NCBI GenBank assembly: GCA_019925095.2
Contig: CM034398.1
Coordinates: forward strand, 6,401,001-6,465,000
Source of the DNA: Dendrolimus kikuchii
Taxonomy: Eukaryota > Arthropoda > Insecta > Lepidoptera > Lasiocampidae
Direction: 5' to 3'
Length of the DNA: 64,000 bases
The notes under the pieces were generated by a model, which made no database searches, was not told the DNA's origin, and saw nothing but the letters and a program-made list of their open reading frames with translations. This document shows, piece after piece, positions 45,199 to 54,915 of this stretch (the first letter of the stretch is position 1; each line of letters starts with the position of its first letter). Both the position numbers and the translations under genes were made by a program.

Positions 45199-45910
45199 AT
45201 AAAATATATAGTAATTAAAATTAAAAAGTTAACAATGTTTTTCTATTGCATCTCATCTTATATAATGATCTAACTACGTAGATTTAAATGATCGCGTTCC
45301 TAGAACGTGTTTCTGATAAGATACGGTACATAATAAACTAATAAATCAATTTTTCTGCTTCTTAGAAATTTGTTATAGTCAGTGGGAAGGTCTTGCGTCT
45401 GGCTAAAGACTTGAGTGAATTTTGTAATAATTGTTATTTCTTATATATTATAATAATATTAAAATTAAGTTGACCGCAATAGGTACATTTATAAAGACAG
45501 AAAATAGTATTCTTTGAATTTTTTTATAGAGAATCTATAAGAAAATTCTGTATCAAATATTCATTTAATTAATGGAATTAAGTAACAATTAAATAATAAT
45601 GATGTAATTTATTCTGTTTCATAATTATAATAATCGGCAGAAAAACGCATTGTTATACTTACATATTGTTACAACTTAGCCTCCCACAAAGACAAATTCC
45701 ATGAAGCACGCTATTACCTGTCGGCATTTGAACCAATTGCAATTACCTTTATGATTGTCTTCTTTCGTTCACTTATTTATTTGTTATTGTGGAGAACAGC
45801 CTATTGTACTCGTTTATGGTCGTTTGCAGGCATAATTACCCAGGTGTGCGGATTACGATTTCTAGGAAATTAAGTCGACGATACGGGCGGGCACACTTGT
45901 ATTTGTGAAA
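45199..45910. other. Anonymous AT-rich DNA upstream of a possible promoter
   Basis: No repeat recognised. It is one of the few stretches without visible transposon debris directly beside a core-promoter-like pair. Confidence 0.35.
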
Positions 45911-45946
45911 TATAAAACGACGGCAGGATGGAGAGAGGAGTCAGTC
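45911..45946 (+). promoter_or_regulatory. Candidate core promoter (TATA plus arthropod initiator)
   Basis: TATAAA at 45911-45916 is followed by TCAGTC at 45941-45946. Taking the A at 45943 as +1 puts the TATA box at about -32 to -27, the normal geometry in arthropods, where TCAGT is the consensus initiator. Downstream, 45946-46020 is less AT-rich and could be a 5' UTR with an ATG at about 45988, but no coding exon follows; a Helitron-like element starts at 46021. Both motifs are short, so chance is possible. Confidence 0.4.
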
Positions 45947-46020
45947 AAGCGACGATTACGATACGAGCAAGACGTGTGGACATTCGATGAGCTATATAGT
46001 GACGGACTTTACACTTAAAC

Positions 46021-46225
46021 TCTGCGCTACTTTTTATCCTGGGAGTTCCTCAGGAGTTTTTTTGGGAATTATTTAAAATGGCCAGATTAAAATAAAATCT
46101 AATTGTAATATGTTTTTTTTATTGATCGATAGCAAATTAATGTAATAAAATATGTGATACCTTTATCGCGGGAATCCCACGGGAATTTCAAGTCAAGCGT
46201 GGATGAAGTTGCGGGCATGGCCTAG
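46021..46225 (+). mobile_element. Helitron-like element
   Basis: Contains TTTAAAATGGCCAGATTAAA, TTGATCGATAGCAAATTAAT and GGGAATCCCACGGGAATTTC, and ends GTGGATGAAGTTGCGGGCAT then GGCCTAGT. Same family as 12848-13262 (reverse sense). Confidence 0.65.
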
Positions 46226-46498
46226 TCAAATTTAAAATTCAATTATTCAAATCAATTCACAGAGATAATTTTGATTAAAGGTTATCAGGAATATTAATTT
46301 TGTAATTCGAGCTCTAAATAATATAAACATATATATTCCGAATATGTTCCAACATTCGGTGATTTCAGAATAATTTAAGACATGATTTCGTGTAGTCAGC
46401 ATTCCTCATAACTCAGCAATGAAAGGAGAATACTAGAATTACCTAGGAATGCCAATGTCAATGGGTGTTTCTCTGTAAACTGGGCAACTCATTAAGTC

Positions 46499-46667
46499 AA
46501 CCTAATCAGCAGCATATGTATACCCATGTACGTAATAAAATAGGTATAAATGAATGTAATAAATAAATAGAAATTATTAAAAACAAAAATACAAATAAAA
46601 GATTTATAAGAAAATAAAACCCTCCATCTTACCATATGATGGAGAAGAGGCGAATCAATAAAAAAAT
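46499..46667 (+). mobile_element. Unknown retroposed sequence with 13-bp TSD
   Basis: The 169-bp insert is bracketed by perfect AACTCATTAAGTC copies at 46486-46498 and 46668-46680 and ends in AATCAATAAAAAAAT, an AATAAA-containing A-rich tail. It has no match elsewhere in the window. It looks like the 3' end of a transcript copied by a LINE: a processed pseudogene fragment or a severely truncated element. The antisense short frame across it is incidental. Confidence 0.65.
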
Positions 46668-46680
46668 AACTCATTAAGTC

Positions 46681-46964
46681 GTCTAGACAAGTTTTTTCTT
46701 GTTATTATATTTATTCTATCTTATTCCAGGAATATGTATCTACATAATAATATTTATTAATAAACGGTAGATGAACCAAAAATATTTCCATTACTTTAGA
46801 AAATATTGACCTTTTTTTTTAAATCTATACAAAGTACTATTGCCTATGTCCGGAGAATGTTTATTTAAATAAAAGAATCTAATCATATTTGTAGTTAGTA
46901 TCTATTAAAATCAGTAGTAGAATTTGATTATGTACCCAAAGTAAATTTTTTTTTTTTAGAAATT
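46681..46964. other. Anonymous AT-rich DNA
   Basis: No gene or repeat recognised. Confidence 0.3.
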
Positions 46965-46975
46965 TAGAAAAACCG

Positions 46976-47373
46976 GTCTGCGGAGTGACGCTCGCGGACT
47001 GCGTTCGTAATACCGAAGTAAGAAAGAGAGTTGGTCTGAAAGAAAGTGTCGGGGTGAAGGTAAGGAAAGGAATGCTCCGGTGGTTCGGGCATATGGAAAG
47101 AATGCAAAGAAGAATGACTAAACAGATATACAATGCAAAAGTAGATGGATGCAGAAGTCGTGGAAGGCCACGACACACCTTCCATGATCAAATTGATCGT
47201 GTACTAGCGGAGGGTGATGTCAGAAGCCTTAAGAACAGACGAGCGTGCATGACAAGAGTTATGAATGTCAAAGAAGCAAGTGAAGTGTGTAAGAATGGGC
47301 CTAAATGGCGCTCTGTTGTTCGTGCCTACCCCGCAAGGGAACTGGCGTGAAGTTATGTATGTATGTATGTATG
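46976..47373 (+). mobile_element. RTE-like LINE, second copy, 5' truncated
   Basis: Flanked by a perfect 11-bp duplication TAGAAAAACCG (46965-46975 and 47374-47384). It is 398 bp long and starts inside the C-terminal part of the ORF (CGVTLADCVRN). The frame is open to the stop at 47348-47350 and encodes RWFGHMERMQ and YPARELA. It has the same (ATGT)n tail as 8818-10508 and very few codon differences, so the insertion is recent. Confidence 0.9.
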
Positions 47374-47672
47374 TAGAAAAACCGCCATGTGCGCTTTATC
47401 TGTGGCCACTGTACATGTAGTTCCAAATAAACTTTTTAATTATTACGTGGGATTTCCACATAATTTTATAAGTTTTGGTATCTTTGTCCCCATAAGACAT
47501 ATAAAGTGGCTAGAACAGTGACGTTCATAAGAAAAATTAAGTTAGTTTAGTTAGGCGCCATAGGTGGCGCCATCTAGTCATATAGAATTAAGGATATTTT
47601 CTAATTTGTTACTAATCTCTAAAAGCACTAATAAACTAGTCAAACAAATGTATTATATTCATTTGAAATCTA

Positions 47673-48185
47673 TCTATACTATAATCAATCTGTAAATGGT
47701 TCGAGTTTGTACAATAGGTTTAAAAATGTGAAAAAAATGAGATTCAGAAAATGCAATTTCTAGAATTTTTGCCCGTCTGTTTCTGTCTCTCTGTCTGTTA
47801 GAGCATCACGTAAAAACTACTGAACGGATTTTAATGAAACTCGAAACGGAGCTAACTTATATCCCGGGGCGTAACTTAGGATACTTTTATCCCGATAAAT
47901 AACGTCATTTTCGTGGGATAGACGAAAATAGCGTAAAAGATGGCGCTGCGATCGCATCTTTTTTGGAAACTACTGAACGCATATGAATGAAACTCAACAT
48001 AGTGTTAGCCGAGTAAACATAGAAAATACGTTTTATCCCGATAAATGACATACATTGTATTACTTCAAATCAGGTTGGCTTCGACGCACCTATATGTTTT
48101 GCAGAACAGTTTTGTAGACTGTATGGACTTAGTTTCTTTGTTATTATTATATATAAAAAACCGAATTAAGTTTTTATGTAAGTAA
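47673..48185 (+). mobile_element. Dispersed repeat H2, copy with Helitron-like 5' end
   Basis: Begins TCTATACTATAATCAATCTG and runs through TCTGTCTGTTAGAGCATCAC, ATATCCCGGGGCGTAACTTA and TACTTCAAATCAGGTTGGCT, matching 13283-13640. No CTAG end was found, so the class is tentative. Confidence 0.55.
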
Positions 48186-48214
48186 CATACAGCTGACAGC
48201 ATTACTTGTTAAAA

Positions 48215-48330
48215 ATGTAATTTGTAATTAGTATTTCAAATACCTGACGCTGAGGTATTTTGTAATTAGTATTTCAAATACTTATGGTTGCAAAATACAT
48301 TTCACAAAATACATTTAGCTACCTTATTGA
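48215..48330. repeat. GTATTT/AAATAC-rich repeat
   Basis: CCTGACGCTGAGGTATTTTG, AATTAGTATTTCAAATAC and CAAAATACATTTCACAAAAT. A related block (CCTGACGGTATTTTGTATTT) lies at 50990-51085 on the other side of the LINE, so the LINE may have split one element. No clear ends. Confidence 0.45.
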
Positions 48331-48739
48331 TGGGTGTGTTCTTCAGAAAATAGCGCTCGATAGCTTTCATAAGTTTCATAAGAAAATGGTGACCGCTAAA
48401 TATTAGGTAAGTTCTGCAGTACTGGCCATTTAAAAGAAATATTTTTGTTTCGCTAAGATATATAATTTCAAATTAATTTTACTTTGAAAACATGAAATTC
48501 TTTTTTTAAAATTAGTCATTTGTTTATTGATAAGTGTTATGTTTTCTTCGCATTTGAATCTTTTTCATCATCATGGATAGTTAAAAATTCGAGTAATTAT
48601 GGAATAAGAGTACCGTCGTGGCAGCAACGCGGCAAGAGCGACAAGCAACATCAACAACCTTTATGAGCGAACACTACAATGAACGTACCACTTGTTATTG
48701 GTTTTCCCGCTTCCATTCTGGAAATTTCGACCTTTCTTT
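48331..48739. other. Anonymous DNA
   Basis: No gene or repeat recognised. Confidence 0.3.
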
Positions 48740-50872
48740 ATAGCTGGAGCACAACAGACAGGCTGACGGCCCACCTGATGGAAAGCGGTTACTGTCGCTT
48801 ATGGACATTTGCAACACCAGAGATTTCATCAACCCGCTGCCAGCCTCGAAGAAATTTTATGACACCCTTTTTGAAGAACTCCATATCGTAGCGCTGTGGA
48901 AAAACCTCGGCTGGGAGCTCATTCCAAATCCCCACGGTATGCAGGAAAAAGGTTCTACAGAACCGTTGCGTACATGAGCGAAACGGCTTAAGGAAGTGGG
49001 GGTGAAATCCCAACACATGGTGAGCGGTTCGGTGGTAGAAAGAGGACGAATACACCATTCTATACAGTTCTTCCGAATACACTCCGTTATACAGTCAGTA
49101 GAATACGTAGAGAGAGCGAAGTCTCTCATAAGGCCAAGCGTATCTAGACCACCTGTGAGTATGGGATCATCAACAACGTGAACAGCTCGACGTTGAATAC
49201 TGTCTAGGGGATCGAGTTGGTAGCCAGGTGCTCCAGCCCAAAAGTGTGAGCAGTACTCCATATGCGGGCTCACCTGGGTTTTACAAAGCACAAAGCGTTG
49301 CCGCGGTGTGAAGTACTGCTTGGACCGGTTTAACATTCCCAGCTTCTTAGAGGCAAGTTTTGCCTTGCCTTCAAGATGGCTCCTCAACATCGTTCGCGAT
49401 GTCAACACTGAGGATCCCAATACTCTTGGAGGTGGTAAGGGGAGTTCCTTGGAACTGAAGCGATTGCTCGAATGGAGTTTTTTTGGCAGATAATACGCAG
49501 ACCTATGTCTTCTTGGGGTTGAAATGGACAAGGTTTTGTCTCCCTCATTCAGAGACTCTCTCTAAGGAATACTCTACTCAGATACAAGTCTAACCCAACT
49601 TTCCTCCACAAATGATCGAGGGACGTTTGCACGACCAGAGTACTGCGCATCGCCTGTGCTGGCATCCGCATTGGAATGAATGTTGCGAATAGACAACATA
49701 TCAATGATATGTAAGATGAACAACGTTGGCGATAGCACACAACCCTGGGGCACACCAGCGTTGATGGGCTTGAAACTTGAGCAACAACCGTCGACAACGA
49801 CTTGAATGCTGCGCTCATCAAAAGAGATGGATAGCCAGGTGCAAGGCCCTTCGGGTATTTCATACGATGGCCGCTCCGATAGAAGAGCCCTGTGCCAGAC
49901 CCGGTCGAAGGCCTTAGCAATATCTAGAATTCTAGACTAACTGCCAGTGCTTCCTCTTTGCTCTCAATGGCTTCAGCCCAACGGTGGGTTAGGTAAACCA
50001 AGAGATCTTGAGCTGAGCGACTGTGGCGGAAGCCGTATTGCCGATCGTTTAGCAGCTGGTAATCTTCGACGTAACACAGGAGCTGCGCGTTGATAATGCG
50101 CTCCATCACTATTGAGAGTAAAAAGGTTATTGCTATAGGCCTATTCGACGTGTCTGTTACGTACCCTTTTTTGGGGACAAGGTGCACGTGGGCAATCTTC
50201 CACGAAGCGAGGACACAACCCTTGTAGTAAGAGAGAGTGAAACGTCGGGCAAGGACTGGCTGGGGACAGCTCAGCTAAACACGTCTGCAGCACAATGGCA
50301 GAAATGCCATCAGGGCCAGAAGACTTTTTGACGTCGAGGGAGAAGAGAGCACATCGGACTGCTTTTTGAGTAAAGCGCACCTCCAACATTCTAGACTCAC
50401 ACAGGGATTGTAGGTGGAGTTTCTCCTATGTCTCAAGAGTTGAATTGGCCGCAAAGATTTCACCCAGAAGATTGACTTTATCTTTGGCGGCGTGTACCAG
50501 ACGGTCGTCCACTGTGCGCAGAGGTGGAAGAGACGCCCGACAAAAGTTTCCTTGGACAGCTGAGTGAATCCATGGGCGAGAGCAAAATCGTAGGCAGTAG
50601 TTCCTGACAGATCAATTCTCGAGGAACCCAACCACTCAACGTAATGAGCATTAAAATTTCGATTATGACTACCTCTGCTAAAGGATACTGCCCAAAAACT
50701 TTGTCGATCACCTCATGAACGAGTTCAAAAAAGCAAGCTGTTTTAGTCTTTGTGCATTCCCTGCCATGGGACCGATATACGCACGCATAGATTCGGGTGG
50801 AACCACCAAAATCTACGCGTACCTACAAGATGGAAATATCCCTATCTTCAAGGCCGTGGAGATTAGAATAAA
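48740..50872 (-). pseudogene. Endonuclease-RT LINE (jockey/CR1-like), decayed
   Basis: Minus-strand coding remains in order: endonuclease C-terminal half (RIYACVYRSHG near 50810, NFNAHYVEWLGSSR near 50660), linker, RT start RCALFSLDVKKSSGPDGIS (50380-50300), PVPKKG-like KKGY and RPIAITFLLSIVMERIINAQ (50187-50080), DRQYGFRHSRSAQDLLVYLT, then PHMEYCSHFWAGAPGYQLDP (about 49260) and a C-terminus LRGWQRVDEISGVANVHKRQ with stop at 48789. At least four frameshifts break it. The YADD box reads NADA near 49665, so the metal-binding Asp pair is lost. The 5' end falls inside the endonuclease domain. The 3' UTR (48745-48788) is shared with the family C retroposons. Confidence 0.85.
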
Positions 50873-50989
50873 AAAATATAATAAAATTAGGTTAACTTAT
50901 TTCAGAAAAAACGGCAATTTCATAGGCAAGGGACCTAATAATGATTATTATTTGATTTTTGTGAGTATTTTATTTACATAACCTAACAC

Positions 50990-51085
50990 CTGACGGTATT
51001 TTGTATTTTGTAATTTGTATTTTGTATTTTAAATACATATAGTTGAAATGCTGTATTTTGTATTTTATATTTTAAATACCCGACT
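50990..51085. repeat. GTATTT/AAATAC-rich repeat
   Basis: Tandem-like TATTTTGTATTTTGTAATTT and TATTTTAAATAC words, related to 48215-48330. Confidence 0.45.
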
Positions 51086-51339
51086 TAAAAGTAGAGGTTA
51101 TGTGAATGTCAAACATTTAAGGCCACATTCATTTTTCAGTCAAGTTCTTCTAGAAAGTGACAATTATACATGGGTTTCTAATGAGATAAGATACCCAAAC
51201 ACATTATAATTAAGCTTGTAGGTGACCAGTCCGAACGCTGCTAAGAAGCCCGCCAGTCTTCTTTGTACGGACATAAAGTTTAATGGTAAAAGCTTCGTCC
51301 ATCGATCAGTCTTCATGCCTTTGTATGTAATTTTTTTTA

Positions 51340-51460
51340 CAGTTGGAGTACAGCAGATAAGCTGGCGGCCCGTCTGATGAAAAGTAGTAACCGTCACCTA
51401 TGACATTTGCAACACAAGAAATGCTTGCAATGTGCTGCCGGCCTTGAAGGCACATACTTA
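51340..51460 (-). mobile_element. 3' tail of the 48.7-kb LINE family
   Basis: TTGGAGTACAGCAGATAAGC, TGGCGGCCCGTCTGATGAAA and GACATTTGCAACAC repeat the minus-sense 3' end at 48745-48835. CTGCCGGCCTTGAAGG corresponds to the last ORF part. A very short truncated copy. Confidence 0.6.
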
Positions 51461-51476
51461 GGACTAACTACACTTA

Positions 51477-51840
51477 TTCAGTTCAATTCAGCTTTTGTTC
51501 GTAGAAAACACCAGTTTTGTATGACGATAGGTATGCATCTGTTCAGCTTTTCGCATCTATTCAGCTTTCGCGACAAACAGACCTAAAATGAAGACAAGTG
51601 AGTTTTTATCATGCGCACCCGCACAACAGCATTCAGTGCTTCGCCGTGTTCAGCTCTCTGTTATTATCCTTGATATTTTAGCGCTTGCTAACGACAGCGT
51701 TCAGCGCTTTTCCGTCGCATTCAGCGCTGCATGCGGACTGCCTACCCACACTTTTTCGACAGGTTTCAAATTGAAAATCCGAGAGTAATGGACGCTTCTC
51801 AGTCATTCAGCGCTGTACGCGATAGATAGAAGCGTTTCAG
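51477..51840 (+). repeat. TTCAG motif cluster
   Basis: TTCAG occurs ten times on the plus strand in 364 bp (51477, 51487, 51542, 51560, 51632, 51649, 51700, 51720, 51806, 51836), several as TTCAGCGCT or TTCAGCTTT. Well under one would be expected by chance. Spacing is irregular and no clear repeat unit is visible. Confidence 0.6.
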
Positions 51841-52374
51841 CAGAGATAACACACTATGAGAGCCTTTACAATCTCACACTGCTGTACGCGGTTGATAGAA
51901 TCAGAACTAAATAAGTGTAACCAAAATCGTCCAGCGAAATGCGAATGGAGCAGAATAAATTTTAGTTAGTCCCTTAGCCCTTAGCTGATTTACTTATTTT
52001 TATCATAGGTATAAAGCAGAAAACCGTATCTAGTGTAAAGCAAAATGAAAAAATTGATGATAATCTACAATCCGCGATTATGTTTAGATAAAACTTTCCC
52101 AAGTCACGCTGATATTACACGGTGCACTTTTGTCATCCAATTTGAATAAAACAACATAAAATTGAGTTATTCAATGTTGTTGATGGTCGTTGTATTGCTC
52201 ATAATAAACGGATCGATGAAAATGGATTAATTTGGTTGAAAGGCTCTGTACTGAAAGAGGACACGACAGTATTCATTGACATCAAATGATTTATGTTTAT
52301 CTTTAATCCTGGATCACGTCGATTGATTCATCTAAATTGAAATATATAAAAGACATAAATGACGGATCATTTAA
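51841..52374. other. Anonymous AT-rich DNA
   Basis: No gene or repeat recognised. Confidence 0.3.
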
Positions 52375-52486
52375 TATAGGCTTACCGTTCAAATCTTGCC
52401 ATTCAATTACGTTGAAAAGTCTAATATCGGCTTACCTTTCAGATCTATGCCATTGGATTGATTCAATTAGGTTGAAATGTCTAATA
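52375..52486. repeat. Degenerate tandem pair
   Basis: Two units of about 55-60 bp, each with GGCTTACC.TTC, TGCCATT and GTTGAAA.GTCTAATAT. Loosely related wording occurs near 12490. Confidence 0.45.
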
Positions 52487-52768
52487 TCGGCTTTAGGATT
52501 ACATTCATAAAGAACAGTAGTCGTATATTAATAAAAACACTCACATATTAGGTTGTTAATTTAACTTAAATTACAAAAAACCGCAAGGTTCTTGCAGTTC
52601 TCTTAATTACAAAGATATCGCTCTGAAAGATCTCCGGCTCTGTTATCTTTCTTATCGAACTCGTATATTTACAAATTGTTAAAAGCATGTAACGGTTTTG
52701 CAAATTTATTTTTTTCGAAGTAAAAATGGAAGTAATTAATTTTTGAATGGAAACTTTTTTATTTAAAT
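52487..52768. other. Anonymous AT-rich DNA
   Basis: No gene or repeat recognised. Confidence 0.3.
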
Positions 52769-53602
52769 TATTCTTTTTTTTTTTTTTTATTGGACTTGAC
52801 TTTATGTTGTTGGTCCGAAGACCTTACAACTTTACCGGGGTTTTTGGGGCAAGTGCCTTCGCGAAGCGAAAGCGCTCGAGCCCGGAGGGGCAACCTGCTC
52901 GAGGGAGCTCCCTAAGGAGTTTTACCTCGGCTGGACTGTTGCCATGAGAGGGGGATGAATTTAATGATGCCCACCATAGGGCGACACAAAGCACTAATTG
53001 AGAACGGGCGACGGGTAATATAAAGCCCGAGGGGAAGGATTCCGGCGGGCCGGGATCGGTGGTTTGCGGCGGCCTACGCTATCTTACTGCCGTTTCGCAA
53101 CGTGTTATGGCTGGGAGAGAAGAAACGGCGAAAGAAACTTCCCAGCAACACGCCTAGTCTATCCTGTGGGGGAGCTATGTCTCCTAGCGTCCCTCGCAGG
53201 GACGTGGAGAGATCTTGATTGGCGGCGCCTGAGACGCCGCCGTCTGTGTCTGTCTGTCCGTGCCTGCCAGCCTGCCGTCCTAACCGCGGGCGGGCTGATC
53301 CGGGCCAGCCGTTTTGTGATAACGTCGACCCTGTCCGTGAGGACGTTACGCGGTCGTCGCACGAGAGCCTTTCGCCGAGGCTTATAATCGGACGCGGACA
53401 CGACGAGCGGATTTCGATGGTGCGGCGCGAGATCGAAATACTTACGCGAGAGCGACGTAATGTAGTTTTTGATGGAGGGAAGCTCCAGATCGCGGTGGAG
53501 GTCGACGTTACGCATATAGAGGGGAGCACCGACGGCTCTGCGCATTAATTTGTTCTGCACGATTTGCCAAGTGGAAGGGCTATTCGACCCACCCATTGAC
53601 AT
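52769..53602 (-). mobile_element. Jockey-type LINE 3' end, 5' truncated
   Basis: Poly(A) is seen as a T-run at 52769-52786. The GC-rich 3' UTR ends AAGGTCTTCGGACCAACAAC, ATAAAGTCAAGTCC in element sense. The C-terminal coding part lies at 53075-53602. The 5' edge directly abuts the TIR element at 53603. The CpG-rich composition contrasts with the flanks. Confidence 0.75.
53159..53602 (-). pseudogene. Jockey-type polymerase C-terminal fragment
   Basis: The minus-strand frame starts WQIVQNKLMRRAVGAPLYMR, then NVDLHRDLELPSIKNYITSL and KYFDLAPHHRNPLVVSASDY. This is the conserved post-RT tail of jockey-clade polymerases in insects. RRPRNVLTD and a basic, arginine-rich end follow. It lacks the RT palm and cannot be functional. 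The plus-strand frames over the same DNA are shadows. Confidence 0.8.
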
Positions 53603-53825
53603 GGGTCGTTATGAGCGTTGTATTATCGAAAATGATGACGTCATTAGTGACGTTTGCGCTACGACCACAACGACCGCGGTCGCTTAGTGGAACGGCTAAC
53701 GGAGCATTTTGGGCGTTGTGAGCTACAAATGGAACGCCCTGATAGTGACCATGGTCGTTATGGTCGTGGCGAAAACGTCACTAATGGCGTCATTATTTTC
53801 GAGCACACAGCGTTCACAACGACCC
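53603..53825. mobile_element. TIR element with roughly 79-bp arms
   Basis: The left arm from 53603 (GGGTCGTTATGAGCGTTGTA, CGAAAATGATGACGTCATTA, GTGACGTTTGCGCTACGACC) is an inverted copy of the right arm ending at 53825 (reversed: GGGTCGTTGTGAACGCTGTG, CGAAAATAATGACGCCATTA, GTGACGTTTTCGCCACGACC). About four bases in five match. The short spacer is non-coding; the 71-codon frame across it is an artefact. Confidence 0.8.
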
Positions 53826-54027
53826 ACCTCGGCGTTGACCACAGAGCATTAATTCCCTCTATCGAATGACATTGATAAAGGCGGGATTTTCAAATCACCC
53901 AAGGACATTCGTGTATTTCGTCGTTAATGACATTAACGCTCCATAATCTGTTCCACTAGAGTTAATGATTGTAACGTCCGCAAGCAAGTGGAACAGGAAA
54001 AATCGCGGTCGTAATCGTGGTCGTTCT
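53826..54027. other. Spacer
   Basis: Contains TTCGTCGTTAATGACATTAA and CGCGGTCGTAATCGTGGTCG, echoing the adjacent TIR arms, so part of a second, degraded copy may be present. No gene. Confidence 0.35.
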
Positions 54028-54102
54028 TTTGAAACGAAGTCTCTGCGTTTCAGCGAGTTCGGCCGGCTAAGACTTAGCCCACTCAATCACAGAGGCCGTC
54101 CT
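54028..54102 (-). mobile_element. tRNA-derived SINE family A, head only
   Basis: In minus sense GACGGCCTCTGTGATTGAGT, GGGCTAAGTCTTAGCCGGCC matches the SINE head including the A box. The B box is degenerate and the body is missing. Confidence 0.6.
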
Positions 54103-54104
54103 CT

Positions 54105-54258
54105 TTTCTGGAAATGATTTAAAATGGCCAAATTTAAAAAACAAATCGAATTCCAATGTGTTTTTTCACTGATCGATAGCAAATTTTATGTAATAAAATG
54201 TGTGGTATTTTTTATCCCGCGAATCCCGCGGGTATTTTCCCGGGGGCGGTTTGAAGTT
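54105..54258 (+). mobile_element. Helitron-like internal fragment
   Basis: TTTAAAATGGCCAAATTTAA, CACTGATCGATAGCAAATTT and CGCGAATCCCGCGGGTATTT align with 46021-46200. The terminal CTAGT part is missing. Confidence 0.55.
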
Positions 54259-54394
54259 TAGTTTTAGTTTTCACTAAAACAATAGCTTACATTCGTTTTT
54301 AAATGCTGCGGTACCACGGTGGCCACAGTCAAATCAAACTTTTTATCATCTTAGAATTCACTGGACTGAATTTAATTAACAAGAATTCACCCTC

Positions 54395-54620
54395 GGTAAT
54401 GGAAGAGGCCGCTCCGGCCGTCGCCTGGCAGACCAAGAGCCGGAGTTAGAGTTTGTGAGGCTGCTTTTTCCTGTAGCCCTGGAAAAAGATGCAGGATTGA
54501 ATATCAGGGGATTTTAGTCGGTGTCCCCGACTCGGGTGCACATGGTATCTCTTCAGAAGACTTCTACCATCCCAACGCGGAAATCCCACACGCCCCAATC
54601 GCGGTTCCCTGCGCTTAATA
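54395..54620 (+). repeat. GC-rich family G fragment (3' half)
   Basis: GGTGTCCCCGACTCGGGTGC and AAATCCCACACGCCCCAATC then GCGGTTCCC correspond to GGTATCCCCGACTACGGCGG and AATTCCACACTCCCCCATCG then GCGACTCC near 63860-63930. Confidence 0.5.
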
Positions 54621-54915
54621 GACCGCAAGCAGTGAATATTTGGTAAATCCATTTTGTGTTAAGCGAAGTCAAATTTAAATAAACGTTATAAAACACTGAT
54701 TTAATCGAACAGGTTACTCTTAACAATAAAGATTATTATAGCCGCGTAACGGAGAGTGGACATTTGCAAACTAATTTGCTTGATTGGAATTCGTTGAAGT
54801 CGGCGCCATTGATCCCATTACAACGATAGTTGATTCGAATTAACTATATTATAAGTATGTCGTTCGTTTACTATATTATAAAAAATATTTTAGCAAGACT
54901 TACATTATATGGTCT

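Noticed and set aside
53219..53548. Plus-strand arginine-rich frame
   Set aside because: It overlaps the jockey polymerase fragment read on the minus strand, which matches a known conserved region; this frame is its shadow in GC-rich DNA.
53654..53869. 71-codon plus-strand frame
   Set aside because: It runs through both arms of the inverted-repeat element at 53603-53825 and so reads palindromic DNA.
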